Part shown: positions 1 through 7,180 of the stretch, one piece after another
Layout: every line of letters begins with the position of its first letter
How positions within the stretch are numbered: the first letter of the stretch is position 1
DNA from: a virus
Strand: one strand, 5' to 3'
DNA: 30,271 nt
Virus record (IMG/VR): IMGVR_UViG_3300045922_000031
Span: 1-30,271 of that record
The notes under the pieces: model-generated
What the model was told of the DNA's origin: nothing
Databases searched by the model: none
What the model saw: only the letters and a program-made list of their open reading frames with translations
Translations under genes and position numbers: made by a program

Positions 1-178
1 ATTTGTCAAGCAGTGTTACAAGTTCTGTTCCGAATGCTGTGTATTTGTTTACTTTGGCAAAGTAAGTAGGCGATAGTTTGTTTGGTTTGTACTCCTCGAT
101 AGTGTGAGGCGTTTTTAGGGCCTCCCGCATCTCCCTATCCAATAAATAATTTATAGAGTTACTTTCGTTTGTTTTCAT
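1..178 (-). CDS. Hypothetical protein, C-terminus beyond window
   Basis: Open frame on the minus strand from an ATG at 176-178 to the window edge, 59 codons visible and no stop. The first residues are MKTNESNSINYLLDREMREA, followed by a hydrophilic stretch rich in K, T and P. An AGGGTG element about 6 nt upstream of the ATG can serve as the ribosome binding site. It is the most promoter-distal gene seen in the leftward operon, 14 nt after the preceding gene. I do not recognise the family and no domain is visible in the part present. Confidence 0.6.
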   Translation of the reverse strand, partial: MKTNESNSINYLLDREMREALKTPHTIEEYKPNKLSPTYFAKVNKYTAFGTELVTLLDK

Positions 179-192
179 TGTTCACCCTAATA

Positions 193-393
193 TTACTTTT
201 TGTTGTTTTCATTGCTTACGACATTAAGCAGAGCAGACGCCTTATCGTCGAGCTCTGCAAGAACTGTTTGGATAGCTTCAAGGTCATCCTGCAGTAAATT
301 TATCTGGCTATAAAATGAATCAAACTTATCTGTCAAATCTGTAGATAGATCAGAGACATCATACGTAAGCTCAACTAACTTCTTTTTTGTCAT
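193..393 (-). CDS. Small acidic, probably coiled-coil protein
   Basis: Encodes 66 residues. I chose the ATG at 391-393 over an in-frame start further upstream because AAGGAG lies 6 nt before it (revcomp of ctcctt) and because it abuts the end of the preceding gene. The protein begins MTKKKLVELTYDVSDLSTDL, then shows regularly spaced L, I and V residues with many D and E, which looks like one long amphipathic helix or coiled coil. There are no cysteines and no membrane segment. Function unknown; the position among small early genes is typical of phage accessory proteins. Confidence 0.65.
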   Translation of the reverse strand: MTKKKLVELTYDVSDLSTDLTDKFDSFYSQINLLQDDLEAIQTVLAELDDKASALLNVVSNENNKK

Positions 394-394
394 T

Positions 395-634
395 TTAATC
401 TCCTTTCTTGTAATTAGCTGGGACAGAAACTGTAGGATTCCGCGCATCTGGAACTCTTTTATCTAGAAGTCTATAAGGTGACCATTTTGTGTCAATGTTA
501 GGGGGCGACAGCCATAAAAGCGTTACGTTCAATGAACTGCATCTATAGCATATGATGGAGTCCTTGTTTTCTACCCAGGCTTCGCCTTCGTAACCACAGT
601 TGTTGCATCTATAATCGTAAACGAACAGTGCCAT
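395..634 (-). CDS. FmdB-like zinc-ribbon protein
   Basis: Encodes 79 residues. The N-terminus MALFVYDYRCNNCGYEGE followed by a second pair (CYRC) gives Cys10, Cys13, Cys29 and Cys32, a four-cysteine zinc ribbon. The short lead-in of hydrophobic/aromatic residues ahead of C-x2-C-G resembles the FmdB/CxxC_CxxC_SSSS family of small putative regulatory zinc ribbons. The C-terminal half is basic and proline-rich with no recognised domain. The start overlaps the stop of the preceding gene (TAATG at 632-636), so translation is probably coupled. Whether it binds nucleic acid or protein cannot be said from the sequence. Confidence 0.7.
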   Translation of the reverse strand: MALFVYDYRCNNCGYEGEAWVENKDSIICYRCSSLNVTLLWLSPPNIDTKWSPYRLLDKRVPDARNPTVSVPANYKKGD

Positions 635-867
635 TAGTTTAGCGCTCTTGATGTAAACATGTCAAGGTTATCAAAAATATCTGTTAGCATGGCTGCTTCC
701 TCCTCAAGTGTAGACGCAAGTTCCTTGTATAGGTGCTCATAGTTAGGCGAACTACGAGCCGCAAGCTTAGATGCGTTTACCTGTCGTATATAGCACGATA
801 TCGTTTTGTAAAAAGCGTGGGAAATCTTGATAAGTTTAAAAACGTCTTCATTAGATAGTGTAGCCAT
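634..867 (-). CDS. Hypothetical helical protein
   Basis: Encodes 77 residues from the second of two adjacent ATGs. AAGGAG lies only 3 nt before the first ATG (868-870) but 6 nt before the second, so the second is preferred. The protein is mostly helical in character, with an acidic segment around the LEEEAAMLTDIFDNLD stretch, and has no transmembrane segment or known motif. Its stop overlaps the start of the zinc-ribbon gene. Function unknown. Confidence 0.65.
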   Translation of the reverse strand: MATLSNEDVFKLIKISHAFYKTISCYIRQVNASKLAARSSPNYEHLYKELASTLEEEAAMLTDIFDNLDMFTSRALN

Positions 868-877
868 CATCTACTCC

Positions 878-1006
878 TTAGTGTAGACCTTTTATAATAA
901 CGAAAAGCTGCATCATAGCAATAATAATCAATAATGTTATTGTTGCTAAGCGGCTTAGCCATGTGGCTAGATTATCTTTAGATACGTATCTATGGCGTTT
1001 ACTCAT
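878..1006 (-). CDS. 42-residue single-pass membrane protein
   Basis: Small gene filling the gap between its neighbours. ATG at 1004-1006, stop TAA at 878-880, with GGAG 7-8 nt upstream of the ATG lying in the end of the preceding gene. The N-terminus MSKRHRYVSKDNLATW is basic and polar. It is followed by a hydrophobic segment of about 17-20 residues (LATITLLIIIAMMQLFVIIK) and a very short tail, so it should insert once in the inner membrane with the basic N-terminus in the cytoplasm. The gap-filling fit, Shine-Dalgarno site and clean membrane profile support a real gene. No family recognised. Confidence 0.6.
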   Translation of the reverse strand: MSKRHRYVSKDNLATWLSRLATITLLIIIAMMQLFVIIKGLH

Positions 1007-1010
1007 ATAG

Positions 1011-1247
1011 CTACTCCAAGTCTTCTTTGATTTCTTCGTCAAAGTGCTGTTTCAATAAGAAATACTTAGCATGCTCCAATAAGGCAATGTTGTCTTTATA
1101 GTCATATGTCGTACCTGCAATACATAATTCCTCATATTCATCGTAGCCAAGTATAAGAAATTCTTTTAGTGACCATTCTTTAGCTTTTTCTAGTAGAGCT
1201 TGTGGGTGTACTTTACCTGTCGGGAATAGTACAAGTTTTGAATCCAT
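1011..1247 (-). CDS. Hypothetical acidic protein
   Basis: Encodes 78 residues, starting MDSKLVLFPTGKVHPQALLE, with an ATG at 1245-1247 preceded by AAGGAG about 10 nt upstream. The C-terminal end is strongly acidic (FDEEIKEDLE). One cysteine, no membrane segment, no known motif. It lies directly downstream of the ribonucleotide reductase gene, so it is probably translated from the same transcript. Function unknown. Confidence 0.65.
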   Translation of the reverse strand: MDSKLVLFPTGKVHPQALLEKAKEWSLKEFLILGYDEYEELCIAGTTYDYKDNIALLEHAKYFLLKQHFDEEIKEDLE

Positions 1248-1261
1248 TTACAAATATCTCC

Positions 1262-3118
1262 TTATAGCTCACATGCTCCACCAATACAGGCAAGCTCTTG
1301 TGATGCTGTCGTTAAATCGTTAGTTTCTGGTATGTTATCAAAGTCGATATACTTGGGAAACTGACTCATCAGTCTTTCGTATTCCTCCTTTGTAATCTCT
1401 TCATAAGGTGCTTGCGGATAGATATGGTCATTGTGTGGGAAAAATGATATACCGTTTACGATATCGAAATTAGCATAAACCCATGCTGCTGTGCTAATCC
1501 ATTCATCTTCCTTTACATAGACAGTAAGGGATGGCTTGTGTTCGCAAAATTCCAAAGCCCATTTCTTCCACAGCTCCAATTGGGTTTTGGCATCCACGTC
1601 CTTGATGCAAACCGCATTATCGGGCGCCTTCATCGGAAACGAGAATACAATCTCATTAGGATTTGTCCGGCTCTGTTCCCAAGGTACGTTAGCTTCGATA
1701 AGAGTCCGACAAAGCGGATCCTTGTTATCTGATCGTACTCGCCTAATGTAGTAGGGAGCATAACGAGGATGCAAACCAGAAGAACTATCGACAAGCTGAC
1801 TGACCGTACCACTAGGTTTGACACAAGTAATAGCAGCAGAAGCAGATATACCAAGTTGGGCGGCATATTTTTCATTACATTTGATCGCATGTTCCTTAAG
1901 TCTTCCAAGTATACCTGGTGATGTACTCAATATAGGGCAATCTGTAATACCTGTAATAGATACTCCAAGTAGCCTTTCTTCTTCCGTATTGACCTTCCAT
2001 GCTGAGCTTAAATAGCGAAAGTTTGTTAGTGTACTCTGTAAGGTACCAGCAAGTGTAGCCAGTCGTATTTTACGCATTAGCGATTCTTCGGTGTCATTGG
2101 GCCTAGCTACGACTTCGGACAGATTACAGAATTGCTTGGAACGTAGCACGATTTCAGAGCACGGATTGGTACCCCAAACAATGTTATCTGTCTGTCTACG
2201 CTCTGGTGCCATTTTGGTACATGCTACACGATTAAAGATGCCACGTTCGCCGGCCTTGGATTGATAAAGCGCCAGCCATTCTTGTAGGAATGCATTGACA
2301 TCTGGCTTTTCTGTGTAGGCTACAGAATTATTCGCCAAAGCTCGATGTACGTCAGTGTCGAACCAATTTCCCATCTTGGCTTGTCGCATCCGTTCATCCG
2401 TCAAGTTACTAAGACTTAGTAGGGCGGACCTACGCACACCGCCGCACACCACAACTTCGGCAATTTTACAAACAATATCGTGACATTCGATTGATGTAAG
2501 TCTACGTCCAGCCGCTCGTTTGAATGTTTCAATTGTAAATTTGAATAGTTGATCCAATGGGTCTGGACCACTGGCTCTACCTCCAAATGTTTTTAGAGGC
2601 GAACCAGCCGGACGTACTTTAGATAGATCATATTTTGGAATACTTCCTGAATAAAGTAGTGCAATTAATTGTCTATAAGCTTTCGCCCAACCTATCTTAC
2701 TATCGTGTACCTGTAGCGTCGTATCGGTAAAATGAAATTCGTCGGCAATCTGCGGTAGCTTCTCGACATTACGTCGCTCAACCGAAAAGCCTACACCGGT
2801 CCCGCACATAAGTATATACATTATTTCATCGAATACCCTAGGATTATCTATAGCGGTATAGGCGCAGTTATAGCCCGCTACATTATCTTTTTGTAATGCT
2901 GGACCTGCGGTCATCATACACCGCATACTTGGCATGACTTCCAAGTTAAGAATTGCTTGCTCTAGTTCCTGTAATTCGGACGGATCAACGGGCTTTTCAC
3001 TAAAAAAGTCAATATAACGCTTGACAGTTTCCTGCCACGTTTCCCGACGCCCGGCGGATTCCAACCACCGGGCATAACGGGACTTGTGGATATAATTTTG
3101 ATATACAGTAGGAAGCAT
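1262..3118 (-). CDS. nrdJ: Adenosylcobalamin-dependent ribonucleoside-triphosphate reductase (class II)
   Basis: Encodes 618 residues. It reduces ribonucleotides to deoxyribonucleotides with a B12-generated thiyl radical and so supplies dNTPs for phage replication without oxygen or an R2 subunit. Visible signatures are YNCAYTAI with Cys85 (counterpart of the first redox cysteine), the ILMCGTGVGFSVE segment, NPCSEI with the thiyl-radical cysteine near residue 319, the partner cysteine in FCNLSE about 11 residues on, and the C-terminal CIGGACEL (Cys611/Cys616) that re-reduces the active site. Layout and N-terminus (YARWLE...ETWQETVKR) match the Lactobacillus leichmannii RTPR type. It is about 120 residues shorter than that enzyme, with the shortfall spread along the protein. 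No class I or III partner gene and no thioredoxin is nearby. Confidence 0.95.
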   Translation of the reverse strand: MLPTVYQNYIHKSRYARWLESAGRRETWQETVKRYIDFFSEKPVDPSELQELEQAILNLEVMPSMRCMMTAGPALQKDNVAGYNCAYTAIDNPRVFDEIMYILMCGTGVGFSVERRNVEKLPQIADEFHFTDTTLQVHDSKIGWAKAYRQLIALLYSGSIPKYDLSKVRPAGSPLKTFGGRASGPDPLDQLFKFTIETFKRAAGRRLTSIECHDIVCKIAEVVVCGGVRRSALLSLSNLTDERMRQAKMGNWFDTDVHRALANNSVAYTEKPDVNAFLQEWLALYQSKAGERGIFNRVACTKMAPERRQTDNIVWGTNPCSEIVLRSKQFCNLSEVVARPNDTEESLMRKIRLATLAGTLQSTLTNFRYLSSAWKVNTEEERLLGVSITGITDCPILSTSPGILGRLKEHAIKCNEKYAAQLGISASAAITCVKPSGTVSQLVDSSSGLHPRYAPYYIRRVRSDNKDPLCRTLIEANVPWEQSRTNPNEIVFSFPMKAPDNAVCIKDVDAKTQLELWKKWALEFCEHKPSLTVYVKEDEWISTAAWVYANFDIVNGISFFPHNDHIYPQAPYEEITKEEYERLMSQFPKYIDFDNIPETNDLTTASQELACIGGACEL

Positions 3119-3127
3119 ATTTGTACC

Positions 3128-3430
3128 TTAATATGTCACGTTTTCCTTATTCATAGATCGCTGTAGCTTCTTGTATAAAGCATACTCTGCGGCAAAAACC
3201 TTTCGAGCGTCCTTCAACAACTTGATAGTATCATCCAGTTCTTTGAGGGAATACATTCTAGACATAATATCGAATCCATTACAAAAAACAAATATAAATT
3301 CAGGTCTATAGACATGTTCCGATGTATGCCTTGTTTTATGAACAAGACACTTAACGAATGTCTTCGACCAGGCATCATCGTAATCTAGAGTAAACCTACT
3401 CACTTGGTAAACTTCATTTTCATCGCTCAT
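3128..3430 (-). CDS. Hypothetical protein, paralogue A of a tandem pair
   Basis: Encodes 100 residues, begins MSDENEVYQVSRFTLDYDDA, and lies 9 nt upstream of the reductase gene, with AAGGAG before its ATG. It is clearly related to the next upstream gene (3479-3784). Shared positions include an MSD(E/D)N start, F-T-x-D-Y-x-D-x-W, a Y-R-x-(D/E)-(F/I)-IFV core and S-L-x-ELD-(D/E)-TIK-(L/M)-LK-x-ARK in the second half. The end of the protein is a basic helix. No catalytic motif is visible and the family is not recognised. Confidence 0.75.
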   Translation of the reverse strand: MSDENEVYQVSRFTLDYDDAWSKTFVKCLVHKTRHTSEHVYRPEFIFVFCNGFDIMSRMYSLKELDDTIKLLKDARKVFAAEYALYKKLQRSMNKENVTY

Positions 3431-3478
3431 GTATAACTCCTTTATAATACTGATAAATAATAGGGAGTATATTAGGTA

Positions 3479-3784
3479 TTAATCTACCTGCTGTACTTTC
3501 TTAGATTTACTCGACTTTTTCAGTTTATCAGACATAGCCTTTTCTGTAACAAAAGCCTTGCGCGCTGCTTTCAACATTTTAATTGTCTCATCAAGCTCAT
3601 ACAGTGAAACCGGCCTATGAACGACTTTTGCTCCGTCACTAACAACAAATATAATATCTTGTCTATAAGTATCGTTAGATATACGGCCTGTTGTTTGGAT
3701 CAAACAAGTAAAGAATGCTGTAGTCCATACATCACTATAATCTGCGGTAAATTTAACAGCTTTGGCCCCATTATCGTCACTCAT
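3479..3784 (-). CDS. Hypothetical protein, paralogue B of a tandem pair
   Basis: Encodes 101 residues, starting MSDDNGAKAVKFTADYSDVW, and is a tandem duplicate of the 3128-3430 product; the two align over nearly their whole length without large gaps. It ends in a lysine- and serine-rich tail (KKSSKSKKVQQVD) that differs from its twin. A GGAG element lies about 8 nt upstream of the ATG, inside the end of the zinc-finger gene. The 48-nt spacer between the twins carries only the downstream ribosome binding site. Function unknown. Confidence 0.75.
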   Translation of the reverse strand: MSDDNGAKAVKFTADYSDVWTTAFFTCLIQTTGRISNDTYRQDIIFVVSDGAKVVHRPVSLYELDETIKMLKAARKAFVTEKAMSDKLKKSSKSKKVQQVD

Positions 3785-3959
3785 ATACGACTCCTTCTCC
3801 TTCGCAATATAGACACATAGTAACTAGCTTTGATTTGTAATCAACATTTGTCCCAGTACCTTTACATTTGGGGCATACAATAGGCTCCTCTGTTAACTCA
3901 GCAATTCTACGATGATACTCATGAGCATCGTCTTTAGAAAACTGCGGTTTGAATTGCAT
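3777..3959 (-). CDS. Small DnaJ-type CxxCxGxG zinc-finger protein
   Basis: Encodes 60 residues from the ATG at 3957-3959, chosen over one 30 nt upstream because it has the better purine-rich site (GAGAAG) and a smaller overlap with the upstream gene. Two CxxCxGxG-type repeats are present, CPKCKGTGT (Cys29/Cys32) and CLYCEGEG (Cys49/Cys52), as in the zinc-binding region of DnaJ. J and substrate-binding domains are absent, so this is a stand-alone zinc finger rather than a chaperone. Such mini-proteins are common in phage early regions; the role is unknown. Confidence 0.65.
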   Translation of the reverse strand: MQFKPQFSKDDAHEYHRRIAELTEEPIVCPKCKGTGTNVDYKSKLVTMCLYCEGEGVVYE

Positions 3960-4239
3960 CTTTCTTCTCACAGAAAAGTTCCTGCTCATATTCGTCTAGT
4001 TCCACCACTACATATTTCTTAGGTAATTCTACCATATTACAAGTATGTACAAGCACAAGACCTTTTGTTGAATCCTTCAATTCATCTGATGAGAGGTATA
4101 CATGATCCTCAAATAAAGACTTCTTAGACGAATCACCATCGAACTCTTTGAATTCAAGTTGTATGTAAAGACCATCGTTATTACTTCGACGTGGCTGTAT
4201 TTTTGTAACAGCCACTGCCATATTGCGTAAGATCTTCAC
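3934..4239 (-). CDS. Hypothetical protein, GTG start
   Basis: Encodes about 101 residues. The start is GTG at 4237-4239, overlapping the phosphoesterase stop as GTGA and preceded by GGAG 7 nt upstream; an internal ATG 18 nt later is the alternative. The sequence has a mixed alpha/beta look (MAVAVTKIQPRRSNNDGLYI, then an acidic central region) and no cysteine motif or membrane segment. Its 3' end overlaps the zinc-finger gene by 26 nt. Not recognised. Confidence 0.6.
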   Translation of the reverse strand: MKILRNMAVAVTKIQPRRSNNDGLYIQLEFKEFDGDSSKKSLFEDHVYLSSDELKDSTKGLVLVHTCNMVELPKKYVVVELDEYEQELFCEKKDAIQTAVF

Positions 4240-5015
4240 GTTGATCTCCGTTTTGTTGCTCCGTAAGTTTTACGCATTTTGCCTAGTGGAATAGGCATCC
4301 AACTAAATCTACCGTACTTATAGTGATCTACCAATACGATACCTCGCCAATAGCTAGTTATACTCCCTTTGGCGTAGTCATCTATATGCTCAAAGTAGCA
4401 ACCTACATTAAGAGCAATCTGTAGATGCGGCGCACCGTGTCTATGGACTGAAGCCGTATCTAGTTTATGAGTATGTCCAAAAATGACAGAATTATGGTTT
4501 ATATCTAGAGCTTTCGAGCATACGTACTTTCCGCCAATAGGTTTACCTGCTTCGTTAATTGGAATATGTGTAAAGTCTATTCCAGCAATGCTAATATAGC
4601 TCTTAAAAGGGGTGATAGTCCATTTATCAATGCCAAGGTCACGTATATAATCAACAGCGCCATCAAAGAGGGGGTCAGATTCAATATAACGGTGTAACCG
4701 TTGTTCATGATTTCCTTCGCAAAAATGCCAGTCGATTTTAGATATATTATGTATATGATTATAACACCTAGAAAGAAATTCTCGGCCTGCATGAATATCT
4801 CTTGCATAACGTCTACCTTCCATTGTTTTGCGTTTATCTTTATCCCACTCGGATAGACTATCGAAGTTAAGAAAGTCTCCGATAAATACAACTCTATTAG
4901 GTTCAAGATCAGCAATAGCCTTACCTAGTAGATCGGCGCGACGGAGGTCTTGCTTTGGCGCTACGTGAACGTCGCCTACTACTAGTGTCAGGTTGTCGCT
5001 TGTTAAAAGTCTCAT
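4236..5015 (-). CDS. Calcineurin-like metallophosphoesterase
   Basis: Encodes 259 residues. It carries the full metallophosphoesterase signature in order: GDVH (Asp15, His17), GDFLNF (Asp47), GNHE (Asn102, His103), a histidine in FTH (His150) and GHTH (His181, His183). These residues bind the two-metal centre. The fold hydrolyses phosphomono- or diesters; the real substrate (nucleotide, phosphorylated DNA end or protein) cannot be deduced. The ATG at 5013-5015 must be the start because GDVH is at residue 14, and AAAGGA precedes it. As a result its first 95 nt overlap the end of the DUF3310 gene in another frame. Similar genes are common in phage replication modules. Confidence 0.9.
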   Translation of the reverse strand: MRLLTSDNLTLVVGDVHVAPKQDLRRADLLGKAIADLEPNRVVFIGDFLNFDSLSEWDKDKRKTMEGRRYARDIHAGREFLSRCYNHIHNISKIDWHFCEGNHEQRLHRYIESDPLFDGAVDYIRDLGIDKWTITPFKSYISIAGIDFTHIPINEAGKPIGGKYVCSKALDINHNSVIFGHTHKLDTASVHRHGAPHLQIALNVGCYFEHIDDYAKGSITSYWRGIVLVDHYKYGRFSWMPIPLGKMRKTYGATKRRST

Positions 5016-5214
5016 ATTTATATTCCTTTATTAATTGTAGATAGTGTATAGCTTTATCTATATCTTCCTCTCCACCTTTGATTTCGTGTCTACAAGCATA
5101 TTTAACTACGTTGCCTTCTAAAAACCCTAAATTGTTTTTTATAATAAACTCCGTTGGTTGAATCTTAAAGCACTTATAGTGATTACCACCGACTTGTCGT
5201 TTACTAGCTTTCAT
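4921..5214 (-). CDS. DUF3310 family protein with basic overprinted tail
   Basis: Encodes 97 residues. Residues 1-65 match DUF3310, a small family widespread in phages: QVGGNHY near the N-terminus, then GNVVKYACRH and EDIDKAIHYLQLI. The last 30 or so residues are an unusual Arg/Ser-rich tail (SSRRRSRSAKARPPSRR) lying wholly within the 95-nt overlap with the metallophosphoesterase start. The start overlaps the upstream stop as ATGA. The family role is not established; DUF3310 genes usually sit with nucleotide or replication genes, as here. The tail may be a by-product of reading through the next gene in a second frame. Confidence 0.85.
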   Translation of the reverse strand: MKASKRQVGGNHYKCFKIQPTEFIIKNNLGFLEGNVVKYACRHEIKGGEEDIDKAIHYLQLIKEYKYETFNKRQPDTSSRRRSRSAKARPPSRRSTR

Positions 5215-5477
5215 AGTTCTTTAAATTCTTTCAATATAGTATATAGAGCCTCATCATCTAGGTTACATGTTGCCAATATAAATGATGTTACATATTGATT
5301 GATAAGTGCACTAGGCGACACTCTAAAAGTGTGCACTGCTTTACCATTAAACAAAATGGTTACTGTATATACATCCCAGTGCTTATCGTGTCCAAATGCT
5401 ACTGTTGTTTTATCTAGGCATTCTGAACTCTTTAATCCACTTTTTTGGTAAAGTTCCGATAGTGTACTTGATTTCAT
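5211..5477 (-). CDS. Hypothetical protein
   Basis: Encodes 88 residues from an ATG at 5475-5477; an in-frame GTG three codons earlier is also possible, and neither has a strong Shine-Dalgarno sequence. The gene overlaps the end of the endonuclease I gene by 68 nt and is probably translated by coupling. The product begins MKSSTLSELYQKSGLKSSEC and has a beta-rich middle (WDVYTVTILFNGKAVHTFRV) and a helical C-terminus. No family recognised. Confidence 0.55.
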   Translation of the reverse strand: MKSSTLSELYQKSGLKSSECLDKTTVAFGHDKHWDVYTVTILFNGKAVHTFRVSPSALINQYVTSFILATCNLDDEALYTILKEFKEL

Positions 5478-5838
5478 ACCTATCACACCACGTTGAGTAA
5501 AATACTTTACTACCTTTGGCTATACGGTTGTTCCGCATAAAGAACAAACGAAAGTCTACCTCTGGATATTGTTCCTTAAATGCAAGGATCTTTGTCCTAT
5601 CCTTGGAAGAAAACTTTCCTTTGGTTTCTATGTAGAATTTACCAGCAATTTTAAAGTCTGGTGTATAACTACGTTTTACTAGAACTTCTTTACTACCGCA
5701 TCCGCTACAGACTCCGCCGTGGACCGTGAGCATAATCGAAAACTTGTCGGGCTCATACTCCCACAGGAGTTTAAGCCGTGTCAAGTCGTCGGCGAACCGC
5801 TTTTCAAAACGGGATCTAAACTTAGGTATAGCTTGCAT
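5410..5838 (-). CDS. Endonuclease I (T7 gp3-like Holliday junction resolvase)
   Basis: Encodes 142 residues. It resolves branched DNA during phage recombination and packaging and may help degrade host DNA. The T7 endonuclease I layout is clear: N-terminal RFEKRF (Glu12), YTPDF (Asp61), ETKG (Glu71, Lys73) and a C-terminal P-x-x-WIKE. The four catalytic residues correspond to the T7 Glu-Asp-Glu-Lys set. Compared with T7 gp3 as I recall it, the loop before YTPDF is about 14 residues longer and contains CSGC (Cys44/Cys47). The start overlaps the exonuclease gene end by 17 nt. Confidence 0.9.
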   Translation of the reverse strand: MQAIPKFRSRFEKRFADDLTRLKLLWEYEPDKFSIMLTVHGGVCSGCGSKEVLVKRSYTPDFKIAGKFYIETKGKFSSKDRTKILAFKEQYPEVDFRLFFMRNNRIAKGSKVFYSTWCDRYEIKYTIGTLPKKWIKEFRMPR

Positions 5839-6688
5839 ATTGCCACGTAGTTTCTTCTACAGTAGGTACTTTGTTGACCTTGGTCAAGTAAACCTCCCTA
5901 TTTGCGTAGTCAAACGAACGTAGTCCAGGCCAACATTTGAACTTGAATTGACAATATATGCAAGGTGCCTTTAAAGCCTCATTAGAACCAATTGTTGTAG
6001 TCGGTAGACGAGCTAAATCATCCGGCGACTGTTTACGTGCCACGAGATAGCACTTATCCATACGATCCCTAAGATATGTTTCAGAATAACTAAGTACCAT
6101 CTTTTTGTTTTTATTAGGTACACTGGTAACTTCTTCAAACCAAGCATCACCCGTAGATTTGTTATACAACAACAATAGTCCGTATTGTGCATTCTTAGCT
6201 AACATATAAAAACTAAGTTGATGCAAATATCCATGCGGATCAAACTCATCGTTGAGTTCTTGGATATAGGACCTATCTACATAAGAACCTCGTTTCATGA
6301 TTCGGCTAAATCCCCAATCATTTATTGATTTAACTTCAACGACTACATCGTCAATCATGAAATCAATACGGCCAGATACAGTATATGTAGACCTGTTAAT
6401 TTCAACTCGTTCCTGTTCTGAATGTACTTTTATACCGCCATGTTCAAAAATACTTTTGACAAGTATTTCTACAGTATCACCAAGAATAAACTTGGATGCC
6501 GTATGTATATCAATAGGAATGGCTTTTTCTGGCATGTTGGTTTCATACCAGAGTTTACGGAAACAATGAGTACCTAAATCTCTGGCCCATAATTTAGCAG
6601 GACTTCGGGGGTCACGAAGACCCCCGCTATCCCGACTTTTAATTATGCCGGAAACAAACCCATCTTTGATGTAATCTAGATTACTCAT
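5822..6688 (-). CDS. RecB/Cas4-like PD-(D/E)XK exonuclease with Fe-S type cysteines
   Basis: Encodes 288 residues. The nuclease core shows GRIDF (Asp109), VVVEVKS (Glu118-x-Lys120) and a QxxxY motif in HQLSFYM (Gln157, Tyr161), the signature of the RecB/Cas4 branch of PD-(D/E)XK nucleases. One N-terminal cysteine (Cys42) plus the C-terminal cluster CIYCQFKFKC (Cys243, Cys246, Cys252) has the spacing expected for a 4Fe-4S cluster in this family. It probably acts as the 5'-3' exonuclease for recombination and host DNA breakdown, paired with endonuclease I directly downstream. The start overlaps the preceding gene by 8 nt. Confidence 0.85.
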   Translation of the reverse strand: MSNLDYIKDGFVSGIIKSRDSGGLRDPRSPAKLWARDLGTHCFRKLWYETNMPEKAIPIDIHTASKFILGDTVEILVKSIFEHGGIKVHSEQERVEINRSTYTVSGRIDFMIDDVVVEVKSINDWGFSRIMKRGSYVDRSYIQELNDEFDPHGYLHQLSFYMLAKNAQYGLLLLYNKSTGDAWFEEVTSVPNKNKKMVLSYSETYLRDRMDKCYLVARKQSPDDLARLPTTTIGSNEALKAPCIYCQFKFKCWPGLRSFDYANREVYLTKVNKVPTVEETTWQYASYT

Positions 6689-7169
6689 CCTTCAATGCCA
6701 ACTTCACTTCTCGCTGTCCACTGGAGAAGTCAGTGTACTTATAAGCCACAGCAAGGACTTTTTCCACGTAGTCATCTAAGCTAATAGTTCCTTCAGACTC
6801 GTACATTTCTGAGTAATGATATACGGTATCTACGGCTGACTTTAGCGCAGACTGTCTGATGATAGACATTTCAGGTGATTCGATACCCACTGGAAATGTA
6901 CGTACATTAGTAGATGAATTTGCATTATTTGACTTACCTAGCGCTGCGCTAGTGACACCAGAAGACGCGCTTGTTATTTTACGCTTACCATACTTGGTTT
7001 CGTATTCGATAGTTACTACATCACCAACCTTAAACGTAGGTACTTTGTAACCGCATTCGTAGTTAGCTCCATTAATTGTAGCTATATAAACTGGAAATAC
7101 ACGTCCAGTCTTAGGATTGGTAACATCATTCTTAAAAATATTCTCAACCTTACCAGATTCAAATGGCAT
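6681..7169 (-). CDS. Putative OB-fold single-stranded DNA-binding protein
   Basis: Encodes 162 residues with a strong AAGGAG site. The first 60 or so residues look like a small beta-barrel (KVGDVVTIEYETKYGKRKI), followed by a Ser/Asn-rich linker, then a helical C-terminal part beginning EMSIIRQSALKSAVD and ending in an acidic tail (ALKDE). Architecture, size and position between the polymerase and the exonuclease fit a phage ssDNA-binding protein. No diagnostic motif proves it, so the call rests on architecture and context. Confidence 0.45.
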   Translation of the reverse strand: MPFESGKVENIFKNDVTNPKTGRVFPVYIATINGANYECGYKVPTFKVGDVVTIEYETKYGKRKITSASSGVTSAALGKSNNANSSTNVRTFPVGIESPEMSIIRQSALKSAVDTVYHYSEMYESEGTISLDDYVEKVLAVAYKYTDFSSGQREVKLALKDE

Positions 7170-7180
7170 AGTAATTCTCC

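Noticed and set aside
3777-3959. Annotation as a DnaJ chaperone
   Set aside because: Only zinc-finger CxxCxGxG-type units are present; J domain and substrate-binding domains are missing.
5822-6688. Interpretation as a Cas4 protein of a phage CRISPR system
   Set aside because: The domain matches the broader RecB/Cas4 nuclease branch used as phage exonucleases, and no other CRISPR component is present.
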